DNA from: Maricaulis maris
Lineage (GTDB): Bacteria > Pseudomonadota > Alphaproteobacteria > Caulobacterales > Maricaulaceae
Direction of reading: 5' to 3'
NCBI RefSeq assembly: GCF_036322705.1
Contig: NZ_AP027270.1
Location: 2,171,501-2,235,500 of the forward strand
DNA: 64,000 nucleotides
The translations under genes and the position numbers were made by a program. Positions 31,312 through 41,306 of the stretch are shown here, in pieces. A model generated the notes under the pieces. It saw only the letters and a program-made list of their open reading frames with translations. It made no database searches and had not been told where the DNA came from. Each line of letters opens with the position of its first letter. Within the stretch, counting starts at the first letter, position 1.

Positions 31312-31766
31312 GCGCCTCCCGGGCGCGGCGGCAACTTGAGCGACTTCTTGTTGTCGCGGGCGAAATTGCGGGCATTGGCCTTGCGCTCAGCGAGCCGCTC
31401 CGGATCCCAGATCTCGAAACGGGCGCCCAGACCCACAAAGGCCGCCTTGCCGGTCAGGCCGGCATGCTCGATCAGGTCCTTCGGCAGGGTAACCCGGCCG
31501 GTGCCGTCAAAGCCGAGACCGCGGGTATCACCGAAGATCGTCTGCTCGAAAGCGGCCCGGGCGTCATCATAGGGATCCATCTCTTCCAGAAGCGCCAGAT
31601 AGCGATCGAGCAGGGCCTGACCGCCGCCTTCCAGATAGCCGCCCTCGAAGGACGGCCAGACATAGATTTTTTCGTCGGGATCGTTCTTGACGACCGCGCG
31701 GAAGCCGGCGGGAACGGAAACCCGCCCCTTCGCATCCACGCCATTGATCGTCGTCGACAAAAACAC
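31308..31766 (-). CDS. mraZ: Transcriptional regulator MraZ
   Basis: MraZ is the DNA-binding repressor of the dcw cluster in bacteria where it has been studied. The protein has two SpoVT/AbrB-type half domains, each with the DxxxR signature (VDAKGRVSVP and FDGTGRVTLP). Family members normally begin M-F-L-S, which fits GTG 31766 (V/M-FLSTTINGVDAKG, 152 aa, GGGGG eight bases upstream); GTG 31787 would add seven residues. An operator with three TGGGA repeats lies just upstream, consistent with autoregulation. Confidence 0.95.
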   Translation of the reverse strand: MFLSTTINGVDAKGRVSVPAGFRAVVKNDPDEKIYVWPSFEGGYLEGGGQALLDRYLALLEEMDPYDDARAAFEQTIFGDTRGLGFDGTGRVTLPKDLIEHAGLTGKAAFVGLGARFEIWDPERLAERKANARNFARDNKKSLKLPPRPGGA

Positions 31767-31787
31767 GCCGGAAACCCCCAAGCCCAC

Positions 31788-32101
31788 AAGACCCGTCTCT
31801 CATGGTTAATGATGGGATAACATGGGATTTGGTGGGAAACAATGACGAAAGACCCGTTTTTCATGGACTGACGGGCCTTTTGAAGTATTCGAATATGAGG
31901 AAAAGAAGAACAGGAAGGGAACATTAAGTTAATATCCACAGGCCCGAGACCGGTCGAACCACGCCTCCCGCGAAATCTGTCGAAAAATCGGGATTGTTTC
32001 CAAATCAGCACGAACGGTCGCTTCGCGAGACTGCAACGCCCTTGGCCGCATCCGGCCGCAGCCGACAGCGGACCGGCGCAAATGTCTTGGGAATGGGGAA
32101 A
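31788..32101 (-). promoter_or_regulatory. Leader/promoter region of the dcw cluster (rnpB-mraZ intergenic)
   Basis: This 314-base gap is AT-richer than its surroundings. It contains the MraZ operator, a perfect 10-base palindrome TATTCGAATA (31886-31895), an 8/9 match to a DnaA box (ATATCCACA, 31932-31940) and TTAAGTTAA (31924-31932), which has the wrong spacing for CtrA. No coding sequence was seen. The mraZ promoter probably lies between 31837 and 31900 on the minus strand but is not clear-cut. Confidence 0.5.
31813..31837 (-). promoter_or_regulatory. MraZ operator: three TGGGA repeats at 10-bp spacing
   Basis: TGGGA occurs at 31813-31817, 31823-31827 and 31833-31837, each separated by exactly five bases, with a degenerate fourth TGGTT in phase at 31803. 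MraZ proteins are known to bind direct TGGGN repeats with 5-base spacers upstream of their own gene. The array lies 47 bases before the GTG at 31766 and overlaps a possible weak -35/-10 pair (TTGTTT-N17-TATCCC on the minus strand). Confidence 0.85.
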
Positions 32102-32503
<402 letters not shown>

Positions 32504-32507
32504 GCGA

Positions 32508-32538
32508 TCTAGATCGTCCAGACGAGGCGGGGCGTCAA
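32508..32538 (-). promoter_or_regulatory. Putative sigma70 promoter of rnpB
   Basis: On the minus strand TTGACG (32533-32538) is followed after 17-19 bases by GATCTAGAT, placing a start site close to the predicted rnpB 5' end at 32503. The -35 overlaps the last codons of the upstream amidase gene. Confidence 0.5.
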
Positions 32539-33224
32539 GCGCTTCCAGCCTCTGCGTCGCCCCGGCAGGCAATGGCCGCGATCAGCGCACGGGTTTCCTC
32601 GTCGAGAACGCCATCGACCCGCGCCGGACGCCAGCGCCGCTGGAAAGCGGTGAGAACGGCGTCCATCCCCGCCTCGAGATCATAACCGATCCGCCCCAGC
32701 CCCTCGGCCGGGTCAATGTTCGACGGCGCCGGTTCCGGCATGGCCAGCGCACACCCGGCCGCCGCCAGCGTCTCCCAGGGGAAGTGCTCACCCGGGTCGT
32801 CCTTGCGTCCCGGCGCGACATCGGAATGGCCGATCACCTGATGCGCTGCCAAGCCATGCCGGGCCATCAGCTCGCGGACCAGGGCGATCACGCTGTCGAT
32901 CTGCAGCGCCGGATAGGCCGGCAGACCATAGTCATGGCCGCCATTGACGATCTCGATCCCGATCGAGAGCGAGTTGATGTCACGCGCGCCCTGCCAGCTC
33001 GCGACCCCGGCATGCCAGGCCCGCTTGTCATCACCGACGAGCTGAAGGATGCGACCATCCTCCTCGACGACATAATGGCTGCTGACCTCGGCCCGCGGAT
33101 CACGCAGCCGCGCGACGGCAGCGGCACCGCTTTCCATGCCGGTATAGTGCAGCAGGATGAGACTGATGGGCGCCCGGCGATCATTGAAATTGGGCGACGG
33201 CGCGGCAACCACGTCGAGGGTCAC
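32535..33224 (-). CDS. N-acetylmuramoyl-L-alanine amidase (amidase_2, AmpD/AmiD-like)
   Basis: A zinc amidase that cleaves MurNAc-L-Ala bonds, probably of anhydro-muropeptides or murein. The 229-residue protein shows zinc ligand His in LILLHYTGM (about His26), substrate segment SSHYVVEEDG, RAWHAGVASWQG, SIGIEIVNGG and the second His plus catalytic Lys in HQVIGHSDVAPGRKDDPG. The C-terminal 70 residues resemble a peptidoglycan-binding helical domain (RRWRPARVDGVLDEETRALI), as in AmiD. No signal peptide is visible, so it is probably cytoplasmic and in murein recycling. GTG start overlaps the EamA stop by four bases. Confidence 0.9.
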   Translation of the reverse strand: MTLDVVAAPSPNFNDRRAPISLILLHYTGMESGAAAVARLRDPRAEVSSHYVVEEDGRILQLVGDDKRAWHAGVASWQGARDINSLSIGIEIVNGGHDYGLPAYPALQIDSVIALVRELMARHGLAAHQVIGHSDVAPGRKDDPGEHFPWETLAAAGCALAMPEPAPSNIDPAEGLGRIGYDLEAGMDAVLTAFQRRWRPARVDGVLDEETRALIAAIACRGDAEAGSA

Positions 33225-34135
33225 AGGGTCTTCTCCCGCGCCAGTGCGGCGGCCGGCAGCTTCTTGTTCTGGCGCAGCGCGATAATGCCGACACCGACGA
33301 GGGTCAGCCCGCCGCCGACAAACAGGCGCCAGCCCATCGGATCGCCGGTCAACAGGATGCCCGAGACCACACCGACCAGCGGTGCGAGGAGGGTAATCGG
33401 CGCGATCAGTGTCGCGTCATAGCGCTGCAAGAGATTGTAGAACACGCCATGGCCGAAAATATTGACCAGCACGACGGTGACCATGAGCGCCAGCCCGAAA
33501 GCCCAGCCGCCGGAGACGACGCCGGCCATCTGGTCATGCTCGAAGGTCAGCGAAAGCAGCAGGAGCGGCGGCCAGGAGATCAGGCCGATCCAGGCCTGCA
33601 TGCGGATCGAGTCCATCGGCAGGCGCTTGACCAGGATCATCCCCAGCGAGGCGACAAAGGCCGCACCGATGCCGAGCAGCATGCCGAGCGACATGTCGGT
33701 CTCACCGGGATGGACGATCACCAGCATCACACCGGCAAAGGCCAGCGTCATGCCGAGGATGCGCGGCAGGCCGACGGTCTCCTTGAGGAAGATGACCGAG
33801 AGGATGGTGGCGAACGGCACGCCCATCTGCACGGCAATCGCCATGCCCGACGGCGTCGCCCAGCGCATCCCCATGAACAGCAGTACGTATTGCAGCGCGC
33901 CCATGCACAGTGCGACCCCGATCATCGTCTTGATATCGGTCGGCCGCGGCCTCAGCCATGGCGCCAGGAAGGCGTAGAGCAGGGCAAAGCGCAGGAAGGC
34001 AAAGAAGATCGGCGGCACACCGTCAAAGCCGGGCACCCAGCCCGGTGAGCCGGTCACGGCGAATTTTGCGACGACGAAGTTGAAACCCCAGACAACGCAA
34101 ACCGCTACGAGAAGGAGGAAATCCTTGAGACGCAT
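33221..34135 (-). CDS. EamA/DMT-family transporter
   Basis: A 304-residue inner-membrane protein with about ten TM helices arranged as two EamA repeats (about 5-140 and 150-290). Typical elements: VWGFNFVVAKFAV at the N-terminus, AFLRFALLYAFLAPW, a conserved Pro-rich VPFATILSVIFLKE, and the mirror in repeat 2 (LAPLVGVVSGILLTGDP). DMT proteins export amino acids or other small metabolites; the substrate cannot be read from sequence. Coupled to the amidase by a four-base overlap. Confidence 0.9.
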   Translation of the reverse strand: MRLKDFLLLVAVCVVWGFNFVVAKFAVTGSPGWVPGFDGVPPIFFAFLRFALLYAFLAPWLRPRPTDIKTMIGVALCMGALQYVLLFMGMRWATPSGMAIAVQMGVPFATILSVIFLKETVGLPRILGMTLAFAGVMLVIVHPGETDMSLGMLLGIGAAFVASLGMILVKRLPMDSIRMQAWIGLISWPPLLLLSLTFEHDQMAGVVSGGWAFGLALMVTVVLVNIFGHGVFYNLLQRYDATLIAPITLLAPLVGVVSGILLTGDPMGWRLFVGGGLTLVGVGIIALRQNKKLPAAALAREKTL

Positions 34136-34174
34136 GCGTCACTCTTGGACGCCTCGCACTCGGCTCGCAAGCCC

Positions 34175-35434
34175 TTATTCCGAATGGCCGAAATGCGCGT
34201 CGAGGAATTCGAGGAAGGCGTCCCAGTCGGACGGCTGCACGCCGTGCAGACCGCGCCGCATGAAAACCGCGATATCAGCCTCGGCGTCGAACCCGGCGAG
34301 CCGGGCCTGGCGCAAGCCTTGCGACCCGTAGAGCTGATAGACCGGATTGGCGCCCTGTGCGGCCCGGAAACTGCCCTGCGGGTCCGACCAGGCATCGCGC
34401 CAGCCACCACTGATCAGAAGCGGACGCGGCGCCATCAGGGCGATCAGCTGGTGTTGATCGAGCGGGATTTTGTCCTCGCGATCAGCGTAGCCGGCATAGG
34501 TTTCGTTGAACCAATAAGGATAGGCCCCGGTGATCTGGGCGACGCTCTCGCCGTCGAGGCTGCGGGTCAGCGTGGTTCCGCCGGTGCCGCCCTGGTGGGC
34601 CAGGACGAGATCAATCCGGGTATCGAATGCCGCCGCCACAAGGGCAGACTTGGCATTGCGCGAATGCCCCCACACCGCCATGCGGTCGCGATCAAAGCGG
34701 GGATCGCTCTCCAGCGCGTCGACGGCGCGGGCATAGCCCCAGGCCCAGGCGATAATCGCGCCGGTTCCGGTCGCAGTTGCTGTACCCGCTTCGCTATCCG
34801 GCATCAGCCTGTCGAGCGCGGGCGCGGCGCCGGCCGCATTGTCCGGCACGATATCGCCCGGATGAAGGAAGGCCAGCGCGTAGCCCCGATCGAGAATTTC
34901 GCCGATCGGCGGCTCGGCAATATAGCGTCCGAAGATCGCCGTCATCAGGTAACCCTGCCAGCCGGAGGTCTGGCCACATTCCCGGGCCGACGCATTGACC
35001 GGCGGTGACAGGTCTTCCCGGCCGCCCAGCGCGGTACGGGTACCGCAGAAGGTCTGCAGGATGATGACGGGCGCGGGGCCGTCGGCGTTTTCCGGCAGGA
35101 TGACGACGAGATGGGCAAGCCCCCGACCGAGATCGAGATCCCATTCCTCCAGCCGGCCGCGGCCGTCAAAGGCCCCCTCTTCGATCACCCGGCGTTCGGT
35201 GACGGTGGCGGGATCGTCGCCCGGCCAGGCGCCATAGACCTGCTCTTCAAAGCGCGCGAGGAGATCGGCCCGTCCGGCTTCCCAGCTCTCGCGGCTCAGC
35301 CCTGTCGTCCCGATCGCCGGACGCGCCGGAGGGCCGGCGGTCTCGGTCGGCACGCGCGGCAGCACCATCGACACGCAGCCGACGAGCATCATCGGCAGGG
35401 TGATACCGATCAGGAAGAACGCCGCGCGGATCAC
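34175..35434 (-). CDS. CE15-like (glucuronoyl esterase-type) alpha/beta hydrolase lipoprotein
   Basis: The N-terminus has a signal with lipobox MLVGC (Cys20), so it is probably anchored in the envelope. The body is an alpha/beta hydrolase: the nucleophile elbow is GHSRNAKSAL, close to the GCSRxGK elbow of carbohydrate esterase family 15, and the following HQGGTGGTTLTR matches the CE15 oxyanion/substrate strand. ALMAPRPLLISGG and a C-terminal HGVQPSDWDAFLEF give the remaining catalytic His. CE15 members cleave ester links between lignin alcohols and glucuronoxylan; marine forms act on uronic-acid esters. No other polysaccharide genes adjoin, so the substrate is open. 419 residues. Confidence 0.75.
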   Translation of the reverse strand: MIRAAFFLIGITLPMMLVGCVSMVLPRVPTETAGPPARPAIGTTGLSRESWEAGRADLLARFEEQVYGAWPGDDPATVTERRVIEEGAFDGRGRLEEWDLDLGRGLAHLVVILPENADGPAPVIILQTFCGTRTALGGREDLSPPVNASARECGQTSGWQGYLMTAIFGRYIAEPPIGEILDRGYALAFLHPGDIVPDNAAGAAPALDRLMPDSEAGTATATGTGAIIAWAWGYARAVDALESDPRFDRDRMAVWGHSRNAKSALVAAAFDTRIDLVLAHQGGTGGTTLTRSLDGESVAQITGAYPYWFNETYAGYADREDKIPLDQHQLIALMAPRPLLISGGWRDAWSDPQGSFRAAQGANPVYQLYGSQGLRQARLAGFDAEADIAVFMRRGLHGVQPSDWDAFLEFLDAHFGHSE

Positions 35435-35589
35435 GGGCAGGACACAGGGTCAGAGATCGTCATGCAGGCAGCTTATCGGGCACAGCCGCTTGTCCCAATC
35501 ACATTTAGCTGAGCCAGCCGCCGAGACGGCCAGGTCGCAAGCCTTGCAAGGCGTCCGAGGTGCGGCAATGAGACCGTTGGTCCGGGGCT

Positions 35590-35922
35590 TCAGCGCGAAG
35601 ACGGCCCGACGCCATCAACGGTCCAGCCTTCCGGTCCACGCGTCGCGACGAGGATTTCCGGCCCTTGCGCGTCACTATTGCGCGTCCGGGACGAGCGGGC
35701 CGAGGCGGTCGAGCCGCCACGAAGCTTGCGCCAGACCCAGAAGCCGGCGGCGGCGAGCACCGCGATACCGGCCACAACGAGGAAGGCGGCGGTCAGCATG
35801 GCCGCGAGGAAAATCACCAGTCCGACCACGGCCAGCGCGATCAGTGCCGCGAGCACATCGCGAACGACCCGGCTGGCGCGTCCGGAGAAACCAGATGAAA
35901 AAGTCTGTCGAGCGTCCGTCAT
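35590..35922 (-). CDS. Small two-TM membrane protein, 110 aa
   Basis: Two adjacent hydrophobic segments (DVLAALIALAVVGLVIFLAA and AAFLVVAGIAVLAAAGFWVW, residues about 23-65) are followed by a basic WRKLRGG and an Arg/Ser-rich tail with a final strand-like EILVATRGPEGWTVDGV. No family recognised. It lies 155 bases from the esterase gene and 57 from the J-domain gene, same strand. Confidence 0.6.
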   Translation of the reverse strand: MTDARQTFSSGFSGRASRVVRDVLAALIALAVVGLVIFLAAMLTAAFLVVAGIAVLAAAGFWVWRKLRGGSTASARSSRTRNSDAQGPEILVATRGPEGWTVDGVGPSSR

Positions 35923-35979
35923 GAACTACTTTCCGTCTTCGCCCCGCTGATGCGTATGTTGGCATCAATGCACCAAAGG

Positions 35980-36681
35980 TCAATTGGTGAGGGGTGCGAC
36001 CAAACCTCGTTGGCTCAGGATTTCCCCGTAAGCCGCATTGATTGCTGCCATTTTCTCATCGGCAAGACGCTGGATCTCGAGCGGCGCGCCGCGCGCAATC
36101 AGTCGATCGGGGTGATTCTGCGAGGCGATCCGGCGATAGGCCTTGCGCAGATCCGCATCCGAGATCCCGGCATCAATGCCCAGAATGACGTAGGGGTCGC
36201 CATCCTCCGGCTCGACATGGCCGGCGAGGATGCGGCGAAACTCGGTCTCCGAGAAGCCGAAGATATCGGCGACCCGTTCCAGATAGCCCATCTCGTCCGG
36301 CGTGATCATGCCGTCCGCCTTGGCGACGTGGAAGAGCCCGTCGAGCACGTCTTCCAGAATGGCCGGATAGCCGCGAAAGCGGCGCGCCAGGCGGCGGGCA
36401 TAGCCATCAAAGCCGAGCGTCGTCTGCATGGCGAGTTCGAAGGCGCGATCGAGGGCTTCACGCCCCTCGGGCGGTGGCTTGAAGACTTCGTAGAAGGCGC
36501 GGATCTCGCTGCGCGACACCTGGCCGTCAGCCCTGGCCATCTTGGCGCCCAACCCGATCAGCGCCATGGCGAAATCGGCGTCATTGACCCGGTGCGCCGC
36601 TGCACGGTCATCGCATCCTTCACAATCGAGGAAGTTGTCGCGGCCGCTGAGGCGGTCTGCCAGATTTCGCCAGAATCCCAT
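35980..36681 (-). CDS. TerB/DjlA-like J-domain co-chaperone
   Basis: The 233-residue protein has an N-terminal TerB-like helical domain (about 20-150; [20 protein letters not shown] and [17 protein letters not shown] are the two Asp-containing TerB repeats) and a C-terminal J domain (about 165-225; [20 protein letters not shown] with HPD in ASQNHPDRL). This is the DjlA arrangement without the N-terminal TM segment. J domains stimulate Hsp70 (DnaK) ATPase. I used ATG 36681 ([11 protein letters not shown]); the longer frame to 36720 adds 13 unlikely residues. Confidence 0.88.
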   Translation of the reverse strand: MGFWRNLADRLSGRDNFLDCEGCDDRAAAHRVNDADFAMALIGLGAKMARADGQVSRSEIRAFYEVFKPPPEGREALDRAFELAMQTTLGFDGYARRLARRFRGYPAILEDVLDGLFHVAKADGMITPDEMGYLERVADIFGFSETEFRRILAGHVEPEDGDPYVILGIDAGISDADLRKAYRRIASQNHPDRLIARGAPLEIQRLADEKMAAINAAYGEILSQRGLVAPLTN

Positions 36682-36833
36682 TTGCGTCACCTTCCGGCCG
36701 TCCATGTAGGGGTCGCACACGCGGTGCGCGAGGGGGCCGGACCGATCTCCAACAGTTCACAACCAGCTTAAGCCGGTTGCACCCGGCCATGCCATGCTTA
36801 ACCTCCGCAGCAACAGCAGACGGGGTCGCAGGC

Positions 36834-39800
36834 ATGAGTGAGCGCGGACGCGAGGCGTGGGAATTCTGGATCGACCGGGGCGGCACTTTCACCGATATAA
36901 TCGGCCGCCGCCCTGATGGTCGCCTGCAAGCCCTCAAACTGCTGTCGGAAAGCCCGGACTATCCCGACGCCGCCACCGAGGGCGTCCGCCGCCTGTCGGC
37001 CGGCGAACCGGTCAGCGCGGTCAAGATGGGCACCACGGTCGCAACCAATGCCCTGCTGGAACGCAAGGGCGCGCCGACCCTCTTCCTGGTGACGCGGGGC
37101 TTCGAGGACCTGCTGGTCATTGGCGACCAGACCCGTCCCGACATCTTTGCCCTCGACCTGGCCCGCCCGCGCCCGCTCTATGACCGGGTTGTCGGGGTCG
37201 AGGAACGGCTCGACGCGGAAGGCACCATCCTGCGACCGCTCGACGAGGTGGCCGCCCGGACCGCCCTTGCCGACGCCCGCAAGGCGGGTCTGACCACGGT
37301 CGCGATCGCCCTGATGCATGCCTATGGCAATGACGTTCACGAGGCCCGACTGGAGGCGCTCGCCCGCGAGGCCGGCTTTGAAACCGTGATCCGCTCGTCG
37401 GTCGCCTCGCCCCTGGTCAAGATCGGGCCACGCGCCTCGACCACCGTGCTCGATGCCTATCTCACCCCGGTCCTGCACGACTATGTCAGCCGCGTTGATC
37501 GCGGACTGGAGGGGACACCGCTCTTCTTCATGCAGTCCTCCGGCGGGCTCGCCCCGGCGGCCGCCTTCCACGCCCGCGACGCGGTGCTGTCCGGCCCGGC
37601 CGGCGGTGTTGTGGGCATGGCCAAGACGGCAAGGCAGGCCGGTCATGCCAAGGTGATCGGCTTCGACATGGGCGGCACCTCGACCGATGTCTCGCGCTAT
37701 GATGGCGAGCAGTATGACCGCGTCCAGGAGACACTGGTCGCCGGACACCGGCTGCGCGCGCCGATGATGGCCGTGCACACCGTCGCCGCCGGGGGCGGTT
37801 CGATCCTCACCTTTGACGGCGAGCGCGCCCGTGTCGGACCGGACAGTGCCGGTGCGATGCCGGGTCCGGCCGGCTATGGCCGCGGCGGACCGGCGGCGGT
37901 GACCGACGCCAATATCGTCCTCGGCCGGGTCCAGCCCGACTGGTTCCCGCATGTCTTCGGCGAAAGCTCGGACCAGCCGCTGGATGTCGTCGCCTCGCGC
38001 GCCGCCCTGAGCGATCTCGCTGACGCCATGGGTCTGGACAGTGCCGAGGCTGCCGCCGAGGGCTTCCTCGCGGTTGCCATCGAGAGCATGGCGCAGGCAA
38101 TCAAGCAGATCTCGATCGGCCAGGGCGTCAACCCGTCCGGCTATGCGCTGTCCGCCTTCGGCGGCGCCGGTGCCCAGCACGCCTGCCGCGTCGCCGATGC
38201 CCTTGGCATGACCACGGTGCTGATCCACCCTTATGGCGGGCTCCTGTCAGCCCTGGGGATCGGCCTCGCGGAGATTCGCGAGACCCGCATGGCGGCGGTC
38301 GAGGCCGCGTTCGAGCCTGGCTATGACACGGCCTGCAAGCTGGCCGAACGGCTGGCGCAGGAGGCGCGTGACGCCCTCGCCGACCAGGACCTGCCGCGCG
38401 AGGCGATCCGGGTCAGCCGCGAATGGCGACTGAAGGTCGCCGGCTCCGACACCTCGATCCCGGTGTCCGAGGGTACCTCCGCGCAGATGGAGGAAGCCTT
38501 CAGCGCCGCACATCGGCGCCTGTTCGGCTTCATGCCCGATGGCGGACTGATCATCGAATCGGTGACCGCCGAGGCCGAGTGCGCCCCGCCCGGCTCCGGC
38601 GACTGGAGCATCGAGATGCCGGCCCCGACCGCCGGCGCGCCGCGGCCGAGTGAGACCGCTGCAATGTTTGATGGCGGGCAATGGCACGACGTTCCGGTCT
38701 CGACCCTGGACCAGTTCGGTCCGGGTAGCCGGCAGGACGGACCGGCCCTGATCATGGATCCCAATGCAACCATCGTGGTTGATCGCGGCTGGGCGGCGAG
38801 CCGGCTGGATGACGGCACGCTGTGCCTGAAACGGGCCGTCGCCGCGGACGGCGCCGGCGGCGGCACCGAGCTCGACCCGATCCGGCTGGAACTCTTCAAC
38901 AAGCGTTTCATGTCGGTCGCCGAGCAGATGGGCGTCGCCCTCGAGCGCACCGCCCACTCGGTCAATATCAAGGAGCGGCTCGACTTTTCCTGCGCCGTGT
39001 TTGACGCCGAAGGTGGCCTCGTCGCCAATGCACCGCACATGCCGGTCCATCTCGGCTCCATGTCAGCCTCGGTCCGCGCGGCCGCCGACGCCCATCCCGA
39101 TCTCGGACCCGGCGACGCGGTGGCGGTCAACGCGCCCTATGACGGCGGCACCCACCTGCCCGACATCACCCTGGTGACACCGGTCCATGATCCGGACACC
39201 GGGACACGGATCTTCTACGTTGCGGCACGCGGCCACCATGCCGATGTCGGTGGAATCGCACCGGGTTCGATGCCGCCCTTCTCAACCTCGATCGAGGAGG
39301 AGGGCGTCCAGTTCCGCAATGTGAAAGTGATGGAGAAGGGCCGCTTCCTCGACGAGGTCGTCATCGGCGTGCTGACTTCGGGCACGCATCCGGCCCGCAA
39401 GCCATCACAGAATATCGCCGACATGAAGGCCCAGCTGGCCGCCTGCGCCAAGGGCGCGGACGAGCTGCACCGACTGGTCGCGGACAACGGGCTGGCGGTC
39501 GTGAAAGCCTATATGGGCCACGTCCAGGACAATGCCGAACGCGCCGTACGCCGGGTCATCGACGCCCTGTCGGACGGATCGCACACGGTGAAGCTGGATG
39601 ACGGCGCCGAAATCTGCGTCGCCATCCGGGTCGATCGAGAGGCCCGCTCAGCGATTGTCGACTTCACCGGGACAGCGCCGCAGCGCGCCAGCAATTTCAA
39701 CGCCCCGGCCTCGGTCGCCCGGGCGGCGGTGCTGTATGTCTTCCGCTGCCTGGTGGGCGATGCCATCCCGCTCAATGAGGGCTGTCTCAAACCGATAGAG

Positions 39801-40412
39801 CTGATCCTGCCGGAAGGCTGCCTGCTCAACCCGCAATCCCCCGCCGCCGTGGTCGCCGGCAATGTCGAGACCAGCCAGCTGGTCGTTGATGCGCTGTTCG
39901 GGGCGACCGGGCGGCTGGCGGCCAGCCAGGGCACGATGAACAATCTCACTTTCGGCAATGACCGGCATCAGTATTACGAGACCATCTGCGGCGGCTCCGG
40001 GGCCGGGATTGATGCCGACGGTGAGACCTTCGCCGGGACCAGCGCCATCCACACCCACATGACCAATTCACGGATGACTGATCCGGAAGTCCTCGAGCGG
40101 CGCTTCCCGGTTCGGGTCGAGCACCACCGGATCCGACCGGATTCCGGCGGCGCCGGCGCGGCGCGCGGCGGCGATGGCTCGATCCGGCGGATGACCTTCC
40201 TCGAAGGCATGGAGGTCGCCCTGCTCTCCTCGCGGCGCATCGAGCACCCGTTCGGACTGGCCGGTGGTGCCGAGGCGGCAAGCGGAGCGCAGCGCCACAT
40301 CAAGTCGGACGGCACCGTCGAGGCCCTGCCCGGCCTGTTCCGGATCGATGTCGAACCCGGCGAGGCGGTCGAGATCGAGACACCGGGCGGTGGCGGCTAC
40401 GGCAAGGCCTGA
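36834..40412 (+). CDS. 5-oxoprolinase / hydantoinase (HyuA-HyuB fusion)
   Basis: A 1192-residue fusion in the eukaryote-like OPLAH layout: hydantoinase_A N-terminal (about 10-200), hydantoinase_A core (200-510; [16 protein letters not shown] is the actin-like nucleotide motif), a linker, and hydantoinase_B (about 690-1185; [46 protein letters not shown]). The family hydrolyses 5-oxo-L-proline to glutamate with ATP. I chose ATG 36834 because the upstream 19 residues are not conserved-looking. An XRE-type regulator follows. Substrate could be another hydantoin-like ring. Confidence 0.9.
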   Translation: MSERGREAWEFWIDRGGTFTDIIGRRPDGRLQALKLLSESPDYPDAATEGVRRLSAGEPVSAVKMGTTVATNALLERKGAPTLFLVTRGFEDLLVIGDQTRPDIFALDLARPRPLYDRVVGVEERLDAEGTILRPLDEVAARTALADARKAGLTTVAIALMHAYGNDVHEARLEALAREAGFETVIRSSVASPLVKIGPRASTTVLDAYLTPVLHDYVSRVDRGLEGTPLFFMQSSGGLAPAAAFHARDAVLSGPAGGVVGMAKTARQAGHAKVIGFDMGGTSTDVSRYDGEQYDRVQETLVAGHRLRAPMMAVHTVAAGGGSILTFDGERARVGPDSAGAMPGPAGYGRGGPAAVTDANIVLGRVQPDWFPHVFGESSDQPLDVVASRAALSDLADAMGLDSAEAAAEGFLAVAIESMAQAIKQISIGQGVNPSGYALSAFGGAGAQHACRVADALGMTTVLIHPYGGLLSALGIGLAEIRETRMAAVEAAFEPGYDTACKLAERLAQEARDALADQDLPREAIRVSREWRLKVAGSDTSIPVSEGTSAQMEEAFSAAHRRLFGFMPDGGLIIESVTAEAECAPPGSGDWSIEMPAPTAGAPRPSETAAMFDGGQWHDVPVSTLDQFGPGSRQDGPALIMDPNATIVVDRGWAASRLDDGTLCLKRAVAADGAGGGTELDPIRLELFNKRFMSVAEQMGVALERTAHSVNIKERLDFSCAVFDAEGGLVANAPHMPVHLGSMSASVRAAADAHPDLGPGDAVAVNAPYDGGTHLPDITLVTPVHDPDTGTRIFYVAARGHHADVGGIAPGSMPPFSTSIEEEGVQFRNVKVMEKGRFLDEVVIGVLTSGTHPARKPSQNIADMKAQLAACAKGADELHRLVADNGLAVVKAYMGHVQDNAERAVRRVIDALSDGSHTVKLDDGAEICVAIRVDREARSAIVDFTGTAPQRASNFNAPASVARAAVLYVFRCLVGDAIPLNEGCLKPIELILPEGCLLNPQSPAAVVAGNVETSQLVVDALFGATGRLAASQGTMNNLTFGNDRHQYYETICGGSGAGIDADGETFAGTSAIHTHMTNSRMTDPEVLERRFPVRVEHHRIRPDSGGAGAARGGDGSIRRMTFLEGMEVALLSSRRIEHPFGLAGGAEAASGAQRHIKSDGTVEALPGLFRIDVEPGEAVEIETPGGGGYGKA

Positions 40413-40443
40413 CGTCAAGCCGGACGGCTCGACCTGACGCTGC

Positions 40444-40469
40444 ACCATGACCCGGGAGGTCATGGTTTT
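40444..40469 (+). terminator. Inverted repeat with T-run: terminator of the oxoprolinase gene or XRE operator
   Basis: CCATGACC (40445-40452) and GGTCATGG (40458-40465) form a perfect 8-base inverted repeat with a 5-base spacer, extended by A/T on the outside and followed by TTTT. It lies 32 bases after the oxoprolinase stop and 29 bases before the regulator ATG (40498). The T-run favours an intrinsic terminator; the dyad and position also fit an operator for the regulator. Confidence 0.5.
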
Positions 40470-40497
40470 GCCTACCGGGCCGTGGCAGGCTGTCGCC

Positions 40498-41304
40498 ATG
40501 ACCGATCCGATCCCGCTCCGACCGCGCGCCGCAACATCAGCCTCCGCCTTGGGAGCCCTGCTGCGCGACTGGCGTCAGCGCCGCCGCTACAGCCAGCTGG
40601 CCCTGTCGCTGACCGCCGATGTCTCGGCCCGCCATCTCAGCTTTCTGGAGAGCGGCCGGTCGCAGCCGAGCCGTGCCATGGTGCTGCAACTGGCCGAATG
40701 TCTCGACATGCCGTTCGAGGCCCGCAACGCCATGCTGACGGCGGCCGGCTTCGCCTCGCTCTATGAGCGCACGCCCCTCGGCGCCGAGCATCTGGAACCG
40801 ATCCGCGATGCCCTGACCCGGATGATGCATGCCCACAGCCCGGCTCCGTCGCTGATCTTCGACACCTATTGGCGGGTCGTGGATGCCAATCCGGCCGGGG
40901 CGCTCTTGATGGGCGGGACCTGGGAGCCGGGCATGTGTCTGGTCGACCGGCTGGTGGACGACGCGGCGCTGCGGGCACCGATCCTGAACTGGCCGGATGT
41001 CGCGGCGGTGCTGATGAACCGGCTGCGCTCGGAGTCGCGGCAGGCGGGGGGAGACAACCAGCTCGAGGCCCTTGCCGACAAGCTGGCACCGCACGCCGCA
41101 GATCCGCTCGCGCTGAGCGCACACGGCCCGATCATGACGCTGCGCTATGCCACCGCGCACGGCGAGCTCGCACTGTTCACGACCGTGGCCGAACTCAGCT
41201 CGGCCCGGGACCTGACCCTGCGCGATCTCCGGCTCGAGATCTTCTTTCCGGCCGATGCCGAAAGCCGCGCGCTGTTGGGAAAACTGACGCCCGTCAAAGA
41301 TTAA
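40498..41304 (+). CDS. XRE-family regulator with MmyB-like ligand-binding domain
   Basis: The 268-residue protein has an N-terminal helix-turn-helix (about 15-75; SQLALSLTADVSARHLSFLE and GRSQPSRAMVLQLAECLDM) and a C-terminal MmyB-like domain (about 95-265; PSLIFDTYWRVVDANPAG, LLDRL-like CLVDRLVDD, LRLEIFFPAD). MmyB-type PAS-like domains are thought to bind fatty acids or similar ligands in one-component regulators. ATG 40498 is used because it removes 17 residues that would read through the inverted repeat. It may regulate the upstream oxoprolinase. Confidence 0.9.
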   Translation: MTDPIPLRPRAATSASALGALLRDWRQRRRYSQLALSLTADVSARHLSFLESGRSQPSRAMVLQLAECLDMPFEARNAMLTAAGFASLYERTPLGAEHLEPIRDALTRMMHAHSPAPSLIFDTYWRVVDANPAGALLMGGTWEPGMCLVDRLVDDAALRAPILNWPDVAAVLMNRLRSESRQAGGDNQLEALADKLAPHAADPLALSAHGPIMTLRYATAHGELALFTTVAELSSARDLTLRDLRLEIFFPADAESRALLGKLTPVKD

Positions 41305-41306
41305 GC

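Noticed and set aside
31924-31932. TTAAGTTAA near mraZ as a CtrA box
   Set aside because: The two TTAA are one base apart, not seven.
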